A stretch of 64,000 nt of DNA from Phymorhynchus buccinoides (GCA_017654935.2 CM065703.1:43723588-43787587), one strand, 5' to 3'; positions 22,827 through 35,162 are shown, counted from the first letter of the stretch. Program-made: numbers and translations. The notes: generated by a model from the sequence alone, not told the origin.

Positions 22827-22965
22827 CAAACACAAAACCAAAAACTCCCCCTCCCATCTTTCTTTGTTTTTTCTTCTTCTTTTTTTAATTTTTTTTAGAT
22901 CTCTTGTTTTTGTTCTTTTTATTTTTGTAGGGGTGGGTCACGATAATGACATGTGAATGCATGCA

Positions 22966-23486
22966 ACATAAACCAGACACGCGAAACACGGCAGAGGCAT
23001 AGAACATAGCCTATCATAAACTGGACACACAAAACACGGCAGAGGCATAGAACATAGCCTATCATAAACTGGACACACAAAACACGGCAGAGGCATAGAA
23101 CATAGCCTATCATAAACTGGACACACAAAACACGGCAGAGGCATAGAACATAGCCTATCATAAACTGGACACACAAAACACGGCAGAGGCATAGAACATA
23201 GCCTATCATCATAAACAACACGGCAGAGGCATAGAACATAGCCTATCATAAACAACACGGCAGAGGCATAGAACATAGCCTATCATAAACAACACGGCAG
23301 AGGCATAGAACATAGCTTATCATAAACAACACGGCAGAGGCATAGAACATAGCCTATCATAAACAACACGGCAGAGGCATAGAACATAGCCTATCATAAA
23401 CAACACGGCAGAGGCATAGAACATAGCCTATCATAAACAACACGGCAGAGGCATAGAACATAGCCTATCATAAACAACACGGCAGA
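22966..23486. repeat. 48-bp and 37-bp minisatellite in two blocks
   Basis: The 48-bp unit (cataaactggacacacaaaa, then cacggcagaggcatagaaca) fills 22966-23210. From about 23210 the unit is 37 bp, with 'tggacacacaa' removed, repeated about seven times. Confidence 0.95.
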
Positions 23487-24020
23487 CAACGTCTGGAAAC
23501 CATTTTCATTGGACAACGTCTGGAAACCATTTTCCAGTAATCAAGCACTTGCAGTCGTCTTCCCCCACTCCCCCCCCCCCCCTCTTTCTCTCTCCCCCCC
23601 CCCTCTTCTTCCCACAACGTGCACAGTCGTAATTACGTTTTATACAATTAATAATGTTTCACCTTCACGGTTACTGCACACAGTAAAATCATCCATTTCC
23701 ACCAAGTTTACTCACATGACTCCACCCCCCACCCCACCCCCACATAAAAACATTATAACAAAATAGTATAATTGTAAAAAAAATATATCACAAGGTAGAA
23801 CGCAGCTTCGCTTAATATATAAAATAAAATAATATAGTAGCTGAAAAATAAATCAATATCAACAATACATTTTCCCTTAAACCTTTAATTTTGAAGACTG
23901 ATTATTTTTGTATATGTTTTAAGGACAAATATATAATATCAATGTGGATTAAAACTACAATAATAAATGTGGATTTCTTTCCCTGTATATGTTTAAGGCA
24001 GATTTGCAGCTTGGATATTG
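23487..24020. other. AT-rich unique stretch, no gene seen
   Basis: Contains C-rich runs (about 23567-23604) and AT-rich sequence. No exon or element signature. Confidence 0.4.
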
Positions 24021-24318
24021 GGCATATGAATGCGCCCCCATTTCTGCATCCCCATCTTTAGGCATCACTCTCATCAAGTCTCAGTTCTACATGTCCCCGC
24101 GTTTATACGTCCCCTCCGGCTAGAATTAAAGGGTTAAATTAAATTGAATTAAAGGGTTAAAGTTAGAGTTTGGGTTAGGGTTAAGGTTAGGAGACACAAA
24201 GACACGGTTATGAGGAGACAAAAAAAATAGGCACAACGCAACAACACGGGGGCATATAGAGACAAATTTGATGATGCATGGACGAAGAGGCATGAAGATG
24301 GGGGCGCATCGATATGTC
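24021..24318. mobile_element. Foldback element with a TTAGGG-like centre
   Basis: The left end catatgaatgcgcccccatt pairs with the right end (gatgggggcgcatcgatatg). The arms are pyrimidine-rich on the left and purine-rich on the right. The centre (24168-24200) reads gggttagggttaaggttagg. The design resembles 11424-11800, though the arm sequences differ. Confidence 0.6.
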
Positions 24319-24420
24319 TCCAATATTTATTGATTGCGAAACAATATGTGTGTGTGTGTGTAAGTGTGTGTATGCAGTTGGTGACGATATCCACAACAGT
24401 CTGGTGGGGCAGGCAGTGTG

Positions 24421-24604
24421 CTGAAACTCCATCAATTCAGCGATGTGGGGCTGAAACTCCATCAATTCAGCGATGTGGGGCTGAAACTCCATCAATTCAG
24501 CGATGTGGGGCTGAAACTCCATCAATTCAGCGATGTGGGGCTGAAACTCCATCAATTCAGCGATGTGGGGCTGAAACTCCATCAATTCAGCGATGTGGGG
24601 CTGA
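24421..24604. repeat. 30-bp repeat, six copies
   Basis: Unit ctgaaactccatcaattcag cgatgtgggg, essentially identical copies. Open in several frames only because 30 is a multiple of 3. Confidence 0.97.
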
Positions 24605-24654
24605 AGGAGGTTGTGGTGCACTTTGTGGTCCACTCAGATCCCGCTTGCTGCAGC

Positions 24655-25112
24655 ACTGAAACCCTTCACCTGCAAAACCAAACACATCAGCAACATTCAT
24701 TTAAAATACAAGGCTGAAACTCTTCAAACCAAACACACCAGCAAAATTTGTTTAAAATACAAGGCTGAAACCCTTCACCTGCAAAACCAAATACATCACC
24801 GACATTCATTTAAAACACAAGGCTGAAACCCTTCACGTGCAAAACCAAACACATCAGCGACATTTATTTAAAATACAAGGCTGAAACCCTTCACGTGCAA
24901 AACCAAACACATCAGCGACATTTATTTAAAATACAAGGCTGAAACCCTTCACCTGCAAAGCCAAACACATCAGCGACATTCATTTAAAACACAAGGCTGA
25001 AACCCTTCACCTGCAAAGCCAAACACATCAGCGACATTCATTTAAAACACAAGGCTGAAACCCTTCACCTGCAAAACCAAACACATCAGCGACATTTATT
25101 TAAAATACAAGG
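24655..25112. repeat. 58-bp repeat, about 8 copies
   Basis: Unit ctgaaacccttcacctgcaa followed by aaccaaacacatcagcgaca. It follows the 30-bp array and shares its 'ctgaaac' start. Confidence 0.95.
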
Positions 25113-25135
25113 CCGAAATCTGGACAAAATTAAAA

Positions 25136-25950
25136 GCAGGACAGCCTGGGTTGTGGGCGACCTGGGCGGGGTCAAGGGGTGGAACAGTTTCTAGAGGTCT
25201 GGGGGGCAAAGCAGGACAGCCTGGGTTGTGGGCGACCTGGGCGGGGTCAAGGGGTGGAACAGTTTCTAGAGGTCTGGGGGGCAAAGCAGGACAGCCTGGG
25301 TTGTGGGCGACCTGGGCGGGGTCAAGGGGTGGAACAGTTTCTAGAGGTCTGGGGGGCAAAGCAGGACAGCCTGGGTTGTGTGGCCTTGGCGGGGTCAAGG
25401 GGTGGAGAAGTTTCTAGAGGTCTGGGGGGCAAAGCAGGACAGCCTGGGTTGTGGGCGACCTGGGCGGGGTCAAGGGGTGGAACAGTTTCTAGAGGTCTGG
25501 GGGGCAAAGCAGGACAGCCTGGGTTGTGGGCGACCTGGGCGGGGTCAAGGGGTGGAACAGTTTCTAGAGGTCTGGGGGGCAAAGCAGGACAGCCTGGGTT
25601 GTGTGGCCTTGGCGGGGTCAAGGGGTGGAGTAGTTTCTAGAGGTCTGGGGGCAAAGCAGGACAGCCTGGGTTGTGTGGCCATGGCGGGGTCAAGGGGTGG
25701 AGAAGTTTCTGGAGGTCTGGGGGGCAAAGCATGACAGCCTGGGTGGTCGGCGGCCTGGGCAGGGTCAAGGGGTGGAGTAGTTTCTAGAGGTCTGGGGGCA
25801 AAGCAGGACAGCCTGGGTTGTGGGCGGCCTCGGCAGGGTCAAGGGGTGGAGCAGTTTCTGGAGGTCTGGGGGGCAAAGCAGGATAGCCTGGGTTGTGGGC
25901 GGCCTTGGCGGGGTCAAGTAGTTTCTGGAGGTCGGGGGGGGGGGGCAAAG
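25136..25950. repeat. 75-bp G-rich minisatellite, about 11 copies
   Basis: Unit gcaggacagcctgggttgtg then ggcgacctgggcggggtcaa. It degrades to the right and ends in a G run at about 25933. The 25-codon period gives the long shadow frames. Confidence 0.96.
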
Positions 25951-26885
25951 CCCCCGAAGCTGAAGAGTTTTTTGTACATTTTTACCGACAAAATCAGAGC
26001 ATTTAGAGACAGCTTACTTTTATTTTTAACACAAAAGCAAAGCCCAAATCAGGATTCCTGCCACGTGGCATCATCCATGACAATAAACAGCACAGTTGAA
26101 GCTCAGCATTCCCGCCACCTGACCGACCGGCCTAAGCTGTCCGTAATACTAACAGGGCATTTGCCACCAGCGGTTGTCCACAGACTAGACTACAGTCTGG
26201 CTGCTTTTCTTTTTGCCCCTATGTTTTGCACGTAGTTACATGAACTCTTATCGAAAATCCGTTTAACGTCCTCCAGCCTGGAACAGGACATTTGGGACAT
26301 TTTTAAAGATAGTGGGACAGTCCTGGAGGTACTGCAATACCAGGAAAGTCCCGATTTTCTTTTAATAGATACAGATGTATATAACGAACTCTCTTAGTCA
26401 AAGCGTTGATTGAAATTGGAGACACTTTAAGTGTAAATAAGTAGAGAAAAGATTGAATACACTTGTCCTTTATTATTGGGCTGTGTGTTAGGCAGGGTTC
26501 AACTGAGAGGGCAAACATTTCTTTAAACTTTAATTTTCCTGCAGTTTCACGTATATTTACAATCTTGTGCAGACAATTCCCTTTTATCAAATAGCAAGCT
26601 GTGCCAATACTGATTATTTTGTCTAAACCCAGTTAAAACAGAAATAAGTGTTTCTGATCAATTTTGACCTTAACCATTTGCTCATTTATTTTCAACGTTG
26701 TAGTTGACGTACCCTGGCTAAAAGACTCCAGGGATCATGCGAACAGCCAAAGCACTTGAACACTATGGTACATGTACAAATTCATCAGCTAGGGATGAAA
26801 ACATGACGTGCGTGACCGTATTTGATTACCCCGCCATGTGGGCAATCACACTCGACTCCGACTTCAGGGGATTATTTTCAATGAT
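25951..26885. other. Unique non-coding sequence, nothing identified
   Basis: AT-rich, without repeats, splice-bordered exons or RNA signatures that I can support. Confidence 0.4.
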
Positions 26886-26888
26886 TGA

Positions 26889-27523
26889 CATGTAAACATT
26901 GGTCCTCCAAGCTGGAGATGACTGTCCCAAATGATAGTGGTTCCCTTTGTCAAACACAAATTGTCCACATGTGTGACTGAAAGAGAGCTGATTAACATGT
27001 AAACATTGGTCCTCCAAGCTGGAGATGACTGTCCCAAATGATAGTGGTTCCCTTTGTCAAACACAAATTGTCCACATGTGTGACTGAAAGAGAGCTGATT
27101 AACATGTAAACATTGGTCCTCCAAGCTGGAGATGACTGTCCCAAATGATAGTGGTTCCCTTTGTCAAACACAAATTGTCCACATGTGTGACTGAAAGAGA
27201 GCTGATTAACATGTAAACATTGGTCCTCCAAGCTGGAGATGACTGTCCCAAATGATAGTGGTTCCCTTTGTCAAACACAAATTGTCCACATGTGTGACTG
27301 AAAGAGAGCTGATTAACATGTAAACATTGGTCCTCCAAGCTGGAGATGACTGTCCCAAATGATAGTGGTTCCCTTTGTTAAACACAAATTGTCCACATGT
27401 GTGATTGAAAGAGAGCTGATTAACATGTAAACATTGGTCCTCCAAGCTGGAGATGACTGTCCCAAATGATAGTGGTTCCCTTTGTTAAACACAAATTGTC
27501 CACATGTGTGATTGAAAGAGAGC
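26889..27523. repeat. 107-bp minisatellite, six copies
   Basis: Unit aacatgtaaacattggtcct ccaagctggagatgactgtc and so on. Copies are nearly identical; the last two share cttgtta/tgattg changes. Confidence 0.97.
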
Positions 27524-27849
27524 TGTACAGAGAGTGTGAGCTGCTCAATCCCAGAAACCCAACAGAACACATGGGTTGAAGAGCTAAGGACGATGAGTTC
27601 AACAACATGGGAATGAACACTGAACATTGAAAAACGTTTTTCAAGGATAAAGATTTCAGGAGAAACCTATCTGTCCTTGATACGCGGACAACATCGAAGA
27701 CAACGGTAGCTAAAAACGCATGTGTGTGAATGATACCAAGATACAAAGATAGTTGGGGCAAGAACGACCTAAAGAGAGGCACACCAACCTAGTGATGAGA
27801 AGAGAACAAAACGTCCATTTTCACTGTCCTGCTCAAGGCTTGTCGTCAC

Positions 27850-28420
27850 CAACCAACAGTATGGAGGTGTGGGCCCACAGTGACACAGGCCCGCTGGTGA
27901 GTGATCAGGCTGACTGGTGTCGTCACCAACTAACAGTATGGAGGTGTGGGCCCACAGTGCCACAGGCCCGTTGGTGACTGATGAGGCTGACTGGTAACAG
28001 GCAGGCCCAATGCTGTGTCTGACGGTGCTAGGTGTAGGCCAACAGTGCCACAGGCCCGTTGGTGACTGACGAGGCTGACTGGTGACGTCACCAACCAACA
28101 GTATGGAGGTGTGGGCCCACAGTGCCACAGGCCCGTTGGTGACTGATGAGGCTGACTGGTGACAGGCAGGCCCAATGCTGTGTCTGACGGTGCTAGGTGT
28201 AGGCCCACAGTGCCACAGGCCCGTTGGTGACTGATGAGGCTGACTGGAGACAGGCAGGCCCAATGCTGTGTCTGACGGTGCTAGGTGTAGGCCCACAGTG
28301 CCACAGGCCCGTTGGTGACTGACGAGGCTGACTGGTGACAGGCAGGCCCAATACTGTGTCTGACGTGAAGGTCTGCTGGGGGTTTGCTGTGCTAGCCTCA
28401 CCACAGCCATCCTCCCTGTC
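27850..28420 (-). CDS. Candidate exon overtaken by an 88-bp tandem repeat
   Basis: On the - strand the acceptor gcttttctgtttatcctag precedes 28420. The phase-0 frame, which matches the donor of 28838-28979, reads DREDGCGEASTANPQQTFTS and then DTVLGLPVTSQPRQSPTG, and reaches a stop in the second repeat copy. The 88-bp unit (gtcagacacagcattgggcc on the - strand) shifts frame at each copy. The polar Ser/Thr/Gln-rich product is not recognised. Either this is a C-terminal exon whose end has been lengthened by the repeat, or the real donor lies inside the first copy. Confidence 0.35.
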
Positions 28421-28469
28421 CTAGGATAAACAGAAAAGCGCAATTGGTTCCCAAACTAAATCACTTCTC

Positions 28470-28762
28470 TTTTCCTCTTCTTCCTCTTCTACGATCGCTC
28501 AGTTTTCTGTAATATGTGTGCAGATGCTTCATGCTGCTGCCATACGCCAAACTAAGAAGTAGTTAGGCCCAACATGTCCATTTTCAGCTGGAGAAAATGT
28601 AAGTTTCTTAAAAGAAAAGGCAGGAGAATGGACTAATAAGGCAGAAAGATAGTAGATGACAGCAAGCAAAGGGAAAAGGCAGAGTCAAAGAGAGCGACAG
28701 ATTAGAGGAAGTTACAAGCACAGAACTTCCAAAAGGTGGGGGAACTATTTGTACAAAAGACA
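28470..28762 (-). mobile_element. SINE-like family A, copy 1
   Basis: On the - strand this matches 53040-53342 along about 290 bp: acttcc, taatctgtc, ctttgcc, ggcccaac...atgctgc blocks in the same order, ending at a GAAGAGGAAGAAGAGG tail. The tail marks the 3' end of a retroposed element. No clear pol III box is seen. Confidence 0.65.
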
Positions 28763-28837
28763 CAGAACTGGAAATATTTCCGAACACTTCCTATTGTCCA
28801 AGAGATGGATCAGCCAACAGAGCCAAGGCCCACTTAC

Positions 28838-28979
28838 CCTGCCAAGCCCAGGAGCGGTGCGGGAGGGGGGGTCTCTGGCTGAGCGGGGTGGGGGGTGGAG
28901 TGTGTGTCTCTCACAGTCTGTTTCTTTGCCCACATCCAGCATCCCTGTCTCCCTTGAGGTCAGCTTCAGCACTGTGTGT
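28838..28979 (-). CDS. Candidate coding exon of a - strand gene
   Basis: The acceptor tgttgtttcag lies before 28979 and the donor GGCAGG|GTAAGT after 28838; both are near consensus. One frame is open across all 142 nt: HTVLKLTSRETGMLDVGK, then ETDCERHTLHPPPRSARDPP and SRTAPGLGR, ending in phase 0. The following candidate exon at 28420 starts in phase 0. The content is polar and proline-rich, typical of a disordered region; the family is not recognised. This is the best-supported exon on the - strand. Confidence 0.5.
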
Positions 28980-29089
28980 CTGAAACAACATGGGCAGAGA
29001 GGGAGACAGAGGGAGACACAAAAAATGTGAGTTGATGCAGGTAAGGGAGGGGTGAGGGAGGTTGATACTTACTGTTAATCTCCCTTCAT

Positions 29090-31035
29090 GCACAGTGTTA
29101 GCATCAACGCTGAACCCTCAAACATGGAAGGTACATCACATGGATTAACACACAACTAGGTCACATCAACTAATGCAGTGTTAGCATCAACGCTGAACCA
29201 TCAAATATGGAAGGAACATCACATGGATTAACACACAACTAGGTCACATCAACTAATGCAGTGTTAGCATCAACGCTGAACCCTCAAACATGGAAGGTAC
29301 ATCACATGGATTAACACACAACTAGGTCACATCAACTAAAGCAGTGTTAGCATCAACGCTGAACCCTCAAACATGGAAGGTACATCACATGGATTAACAC
29401 ACAACTAGGTCACATCAACTAATGCAGTGTTAGCATCAACGCTGATCACTCAGACATGGGCTATGAACATGGAAGGAACATCACATGGATTAACACACAA
29501 CTAGGTCACATCAACTAATGCAGTGTTAGCATCAACGCTGAACCATCAAACATGGACGGAACATCACATGGATTAACACACAGTTAGGTCACATCAACTA
29601 ATGCAGTGTAAGCATCAACGCTGAACCATCAAACATGGACGGAACATCACATGGATTAACACACAGTTAGGTCACATCAACTAATGCAGTGTAAGCATCA
29701 ACGCTGAACCATCAGACAGGGAAGGAACATCACATGGATTAACACACAACTAGGTCACATCAACTAATGCAGTGTTAGCATCAACGCTGAACCATCAAAC
29801 ATGGAAGGAACATCACATGGATTAACACACAATTAGGTCACATCAACTAATGCAGTGTTAGCATCAACGCTGAACCATCAAACATGGAAGGAACATCACA
29901 TGGATTAACACACAACTAGGTCACATCAACTAATGCAGTGTTAGCATCAACGCTGAACCATCAAACATGGAAGGAACATCACATGGATTAACACACAACT
30001 AGGTCACATCAACTAATGCAGTGTTAGCATCAACGCTGAACCATCAAACATGGAAGGAACATCACATGGATTAACACACAACTAGGTCACATCAACTAAT
30101 GCAGTGTTAGCATCAACGCTGAACCATCAAACATGGAAGGAACATCACATGGATTAACACACAACTAGGTCACATCAACTAATGCAGTGTTAGCATCAAC
30201 TCTGAACCTTCAAACATGGAAGGAACATCACATGGATTAACACACAACTAGGTCACATCAACTAATGCAGTGTTAGCATCAACTCTGAACCTTCAAACAT
30301 GGAAGGAACATCACATGGATTAACACACAACTAGGTCACATCAACTAATGCAGTGTTAGCATCAACGCTGAACCTTCAGACATGGACCATGAACATGGAA
30401 GGAACATCACATGGATTAACACACAACTAGGTCACATCAACTAATGCAGTGTTAGCATCAACGCTGAACCTTCAGACATGGACCATGAACATGGAAGGAA
30501 CATCACATCGATTAACACACAATTAGGTCACATCAACTAATGCAGTGTTAGCATCAACGCTGAACCCTCAAACATGGAAGGAACATCACATGGATTAACA
30601 CACAATTAGGTCACATCAACTAATGCAGTGTTAGCATCAACGCTGAACCATCAGACAGGGAAGGAACATCACATGGATTAACACACAATTAGGTCACATC
30701 AACTAATGCAGTGTTAGCATCAACGCTGAACCATCAAACATGGAAGGAACATCACATGGATTAACACACAACTAGGTGACATCAACTAATGCAGTGTTAG
30801 CATCAACTCTGAACCTTCAAACATGGAAGGAACATCACATGGATTAACACACAACTAGGTCACATCAACTAATGTAGTGTTAGCATCAACGCTGAACCAT
30901 CAGACATGGAAGGAACATCACATGTATTAACACACAACTAGGTCACATCAACTAATGCAGTGTTAGCATCAACGCTGAACCCTAACATGGGCCATGAACA
31001 TGGAAGGAACATCACATGGATTAACACACAACTAG
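29090..31035. repeat. 83-bp minisatellite, about 23 copies
   Basis: Unit gaaccatcaaacatggaagg aacatcacatggattaacac and so on to 'agcatcaacgct'. Some copies carry an extra acatggaccatga-type insertion (29455, 30380, 30476). It lies between two candidate - strand exons. Confidence 0.97.
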
Positions 31036-31341
31036 CACCGCAAACCAAGATGGACACTGTGCAGTCTGTGCACACCAGGCCTCCTTCCTCTCCCCCTCCC
31101 CAGCTGGGCCACTAGCACCACAAACCAAGGAGGACACTGTGCAGTCTGTGCACACCAGGCCTTCCTCTCCCCATCCCCAGCTGGGCCACTAGCACCACAA
31201 ACCAAGGTGGACACTGTGCAGTCTGTGCACACCAGGCCTCCTTCCTCGTCCCCTCCCCAGCTGGGCCACTAGCACCACAAACCAAGGAGGACACCAGGGA
31301 GATCACAGTGTCCGCGCTGGTCTGCAGTCCTAGTGGCCAAT
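31036..31341 (-). CDS. Candidate exon with an 80-bp tandem duplication
   Basis: The - strand acceptor gttctgtttcag precedes 31341. The frame opens WPLGLQTSADTVISLVSSLV then CGASGPAGEG. From about 31290 downward the sequence becomes 3.4 copies of an ~80-bp unit (actagcaccacaaaccaagg on +). No convincing donor was found, so the 3' border is unknown. The duplication has changed the downstream frame. Confidence 0.3.
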
Positions 31342-31487
31342 CTGAAACAGAACAGAGCATCAGCAGTTAGACCCTGAACCAATGGGTAGTCATGGAAACT
31401 CCCTCTTCAGCCCTCCCCCACCTATCTTCTACCTCATCACCCCCCACCCTTCTCCATCCAATCATTAACAGCTCCCTAATCTTATTA

Positions 31488-31737
31488 CATAGGTGCGACT
31501 ACACAAAATGAAAAAAATCTGAAAGGCCAGGGTCCAGGGGTAATGTCCCCCTGCAGCAGAAGCAAAAATTGATTTATGAAGGCATTTAAAGTTTCCTTTT
31601 CCACAATTTATACAAATGCTTGTGTTAAAGTGTTTGAAAAACACAGTAGACACACAAAGATGTTGTTTCACAACTTCCTATTCTGGTAAAATTCAAAAAC
31701 AGGAAATCCTTGTATACCAGGAAAAGTTGCACCTATG
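31488..31737. mobile_element. TIR element family C, copy 1
   Basis: Ends CATAGGTGCGACT and AGTTGCACCTATG form terminal inverted repeats. Flanks TTATTA and TTATTG look like a 6-bp target-site duplication with one change. Internal similarity ('aatgaaaaaa', 'ctgaaag', 'tctggtaaaatt') links it to 45188-45552. No coding capacity. Confidence 0.7.
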
Positions 31738-31739
31738 TT

Positions 31740-31742
<3 letters not shown>

Positions 31743-31832
<90 letters not shown>

Positions 31833-32458
31833 CAGGTAGACAAGCTGATAGACATAGCAGAGACAGTGAGACAGACACAGAGACTCAGAACCGCTTCTAG
31901 AGACAAGGCAGACAAACATAGAGAAAGAAACAGAGAGACAGAGGGAGAGAGATGACAGACAGAGAGAGAGAGAGACAGAGGGAGAGTTGACAGACAGAGG
32001 GAGAGTTGACAGACAGAGGGAGAGAGATGACAGACAGAGGGAGAGAGATGACAGACAGAGGGAGAGAGATGACAGACAGAGGGAGAGAGATGACAGACAG
32101 AGGGAGAGAGATGACAGACGGAGGGAGAGAGATGACAGACAGAGGGAGAGAGACAGAGGGAGAGAGATGACAGACAGAGGGAGAGAGATGACAGAGGGAG
32201 AGAGATGACAGAGGGAGAGAGACAGAGGGAGAGAGATGACAGACAGAGAGAGAGATGACAGAGGGAGAGAGATGACAGACAGAGGGAGAGAGATGACAGA
32301 CGGAGGGAGAGAGATGACAGACAGAGGGAGAGAGACAGAGGGAGAGAGAGACAGACAGAGGGAGAGAGATGACAGAGGGAGAGAGACAGAGGGAGAGAGA
32401 TGACAGACAGAGGGAGAGAGATGACAGACAGAGAGAGAGAGAGAGGGAGAGAGAAAAA
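31743..32458. repeat. (GA)n tract and 21-bp purine minisatellite
   Basis: Pure GA to about 31831, then degenerate purine-rich sequence resolving into units of gacagacagagggagagaga plus t. The LS-rich open frame on the - strand (up to 326 codons) is an artefact. Confidence 0.95.
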
Positions 32459-32639
32459 AAACCCTAGATAGATTCACACACGTACATACACACACACATA
32501 CATCTGTCTGATTCACTTTTAATGGAAGAACATTAAACTGATGAACAACACACACACACACGCACGCACACACACACGCACACACATGCACAAAGACAAA
32601 GCACTTGGCTTTCAACTTGAAGCCACATCTGACGTCCCG

Positions 32640-32785
32640 TTCTACCACTCACCCTTTAGTATGCCTAGGTCCATTGGGGAGTGGCAGGTTTAGCAGGGCA
32701 ATCAAACAGCTACCACTCACACGTTAGCATGCCTAGGTTGATCGTGGAGTGGCAGGTTCAGCTGAGCAATCAAACAGCCACCTTC
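32640..32785. repeat. Two copies of a ~70-bp repeat
   Basis: taccactcac, atgcctaggt, gagtggcaggtt and gcaatcaaacag recur in the same order at 32641 and 32711. Confidence 0.85.
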
Positions 32786-32904
32786 TTGCATAAGCTGTCT
32801 TTGCATAAGCTTAGTGTCTTTGCACACACACACACACACATACAAAGTAGCAATTCCATATGCGCAATTTTCAAGACAACAATCAACGACGGTAATGGCC
32901 CCCG

Positions 32905-33112
32905 TGATTTCATTTAATCGCCACCAATGATAAAGTAAATGTGTACTGTGTACACCCACAGGCGTGATCATCACGCAGCCGTCACTCATATATGGCCGGC
33001 CATTTCATTTCATGGCCACCGACGATAAAGTCATTGTGTACTGTGTACACTCACAGGCGTGATCATCACGCAGCCGTCACTCATATATGGCCAGCCATTT
33101 CATTCCATCGCC
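32905..33112. repeat. Two copies of a ~100-bp repeat with a palindrome
   Basis: Each copy holds ggcgtgatcatcacgcagcc, which contains the palindrome GCGTGATCATCACGC, and gtgtactgtgtacac. Confidence 0.9.
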
Positions 33113-33539
33113 TGGTGAAGCGACATATTCATTTTTGTCACTGTGAAAAATCGTCTGTAGGTGGGTGGGGGCTAAAACATCATGCTGTTTCCGCGTGGCT
33201 TCCAGAAACTCGTGGAACTGGTCAAAGAAACGTTGCTTCCATTTCCTTCAAGGCGCAACCTTTCTGCTTTCATTCTGCCACAATGTTTGAATACTGCCAC
33301 AAAAAAATTGCTGGCATTTTTTTTTTTAGCGCCAATGGAATTGCAAACGTGTTTTTTTTGACGCCTTCGAAAATTGCCAACAATTTCAGTCAGAGAAAAT
33401 AGCGCATATGGAATTCTAACTTTGCAGAGTCAGAGGGAAGAAGGGGCTGCACTTATCTGAGGTGGAGGCACGTCAAGGTTTGTGCACTGGTGATCTGCCA
33501 GCAGACCCTCCCTGGCCACTGGTCCCCTCTGTGTTCCTC

Positions 33540-34015
33540 TGAGCGCGGCCCTGGCCACTGCGCCCCTCTCTGTTCCTTCCTCTGTTCCTCTGAGCGCGGC
33601 CCTGGGCACTGCGCCCCTCTCTGTTCCTTCCTCTGTTCCTCTGAGCGCGGCCCTGGGCACTGCGCCCCTCTCTGTTCCTTCCTCTGTTCCTCTGAGCGCG
33701 GCCCTGGGCACTGCGCCCCTCTCTGTTCCTTCCTCTGTTCCTCTGAGCGCGGCCCTGGGCACTGCGCCCCTCTCTGTTCCTTCCTCTGTTCCTCTGAGCG
33801 CGGCCCTGGGCACTGCGCCCCTCTCTGTTCCTTCCTCTGTTCCTCTGAGCGCGGCCCTGGGCACTGCGCCCCTCTCTGTTCCTTCCTCTGTTCCTCTGAG
33901 CGCGGCCCTGGGCACTGCGCCCCTCTCTGTTCCTTCCTCTGTTCCTCTGAGCGCGGCCCTGGGCACTGCGCCCCTCTCTGTTCCTTCCTCTGTTCCTCTG
34001 AGCGCGGCCCTGGGC
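33540..34015. repeat. 51-bp GC-rich minisatellite, about 9 copies
   Basis: Unit gcgcccctctctgttccttc ctctgttcctctgagcgcgg and so on. 51 bp is 17 codons, so four frames stay open for 280-340 codons across the array and the C-rich tract beyond. The first (diverged) unit starts near 33530. No start or splice signal makes one frame better than the others. Confidence 0.97.
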
Positions 34016-34109
34016 AGACCTGCAACAGGCAGACAAGGCAGCCAGAGCAGGACAACACACGGCAGCACACACACACACACCACGGCAAGGACACCCCCCA
34101 TACCCCGCC

Positions 34110-34450
34110 CACCCATCCCCCCCCCTTCCCTTCCCCCCCCTTCCCTTCCCCCCCTTCCCTTCCCCCCTTCCCTTCCCCCACCCCCCTTCCCTTCCCACCC
34201 AATCCTTTCCCTCCCCCACCCCCCTTCCCTTCCCCCCAATTCCTTTCCCTCCCCCACCCCTCTTCCCCCCAATCCTTTCCCTCCCCCACCCCACTTCCCT
34301 CCCCACCCCACCTTTCCCCCACCCCATCTCAACGTCCTTTCCTGCCCCCCCCCCCTCTCTCCCTTTCCCCCGTACTAGCCCCCCCTCCCTACTTTACACC
34401 CCCTGAATCTGTTTCTACTCACCCCCACCCCCACCCCCGGAAAAGAAAGA
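34110..34450. repeat. C-rich low-complexity tract
   Basis: Runs of C with ttccctt punctuation, continuing the strand asymmetry of the 51-bp array. Confidence 0.9.
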
Positions 34451-34874
34451 AAGAAACAAAAAGGATGTTCTTTTGTACAGTGAGGGGTGATCTCTTTTTT
34501 GGGGGGGTATAATGTATAATCAATTCACCATCTCCTCTCTTTGTGCATGCACATCTTTTGCACTAATTATATTACTCTCTCTCTCTCTTTCTCTCACTCA
34601 CTTTCTCTCTCTCACTCTCTAGTCTCCCCCCCCCCCCCCCCTCTCTCTCTCTGTATGGTTGCACGCAGGTATGCAACGCACGATTATTAAAAATTATGCA
34701 AGTTTTATAAATCCATATTTCAGCTTATCACCTGCTTTGCTATCTTTGTGTTCAGCTCTGTATGTGTAATAGTCATAGTGTGCCTTGCCACGTTTATGTT
34801 CTACGTTAATAATAATATGGTATCATGGACAGATTGGAAGAATAGGCGTTGCCTATAATCTATTTTCTTGGAAA

Positions 34875-35080
<206 letters not shown>

Positions 35081-35162
35081 CTGACCTTCTTGCCTGTAAA
35101 TTGTCATCCCAATACTGTAACCAAACGTGTGCTGCTCTCATTTATGAGAAACACGCCAATGC

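Noticed and set aside
24168..24200. Interstitial telomere
   Set aside because: Only a few degenerate TTAGGG-like units at the centre of a foldback element; no extended telomeric array.
31668..32648. 326-codon Leu/Ser-rich - strand ORF
   Set aside because: Translation of GA-rich simple sequence and a 21-bp unit.
33430..34512. Four overlapping ORFs of 284-340 codons
   Set aside because: All derive from the 51-bp (17-codon) repeat and a C-rich tract; no frame is favoured.
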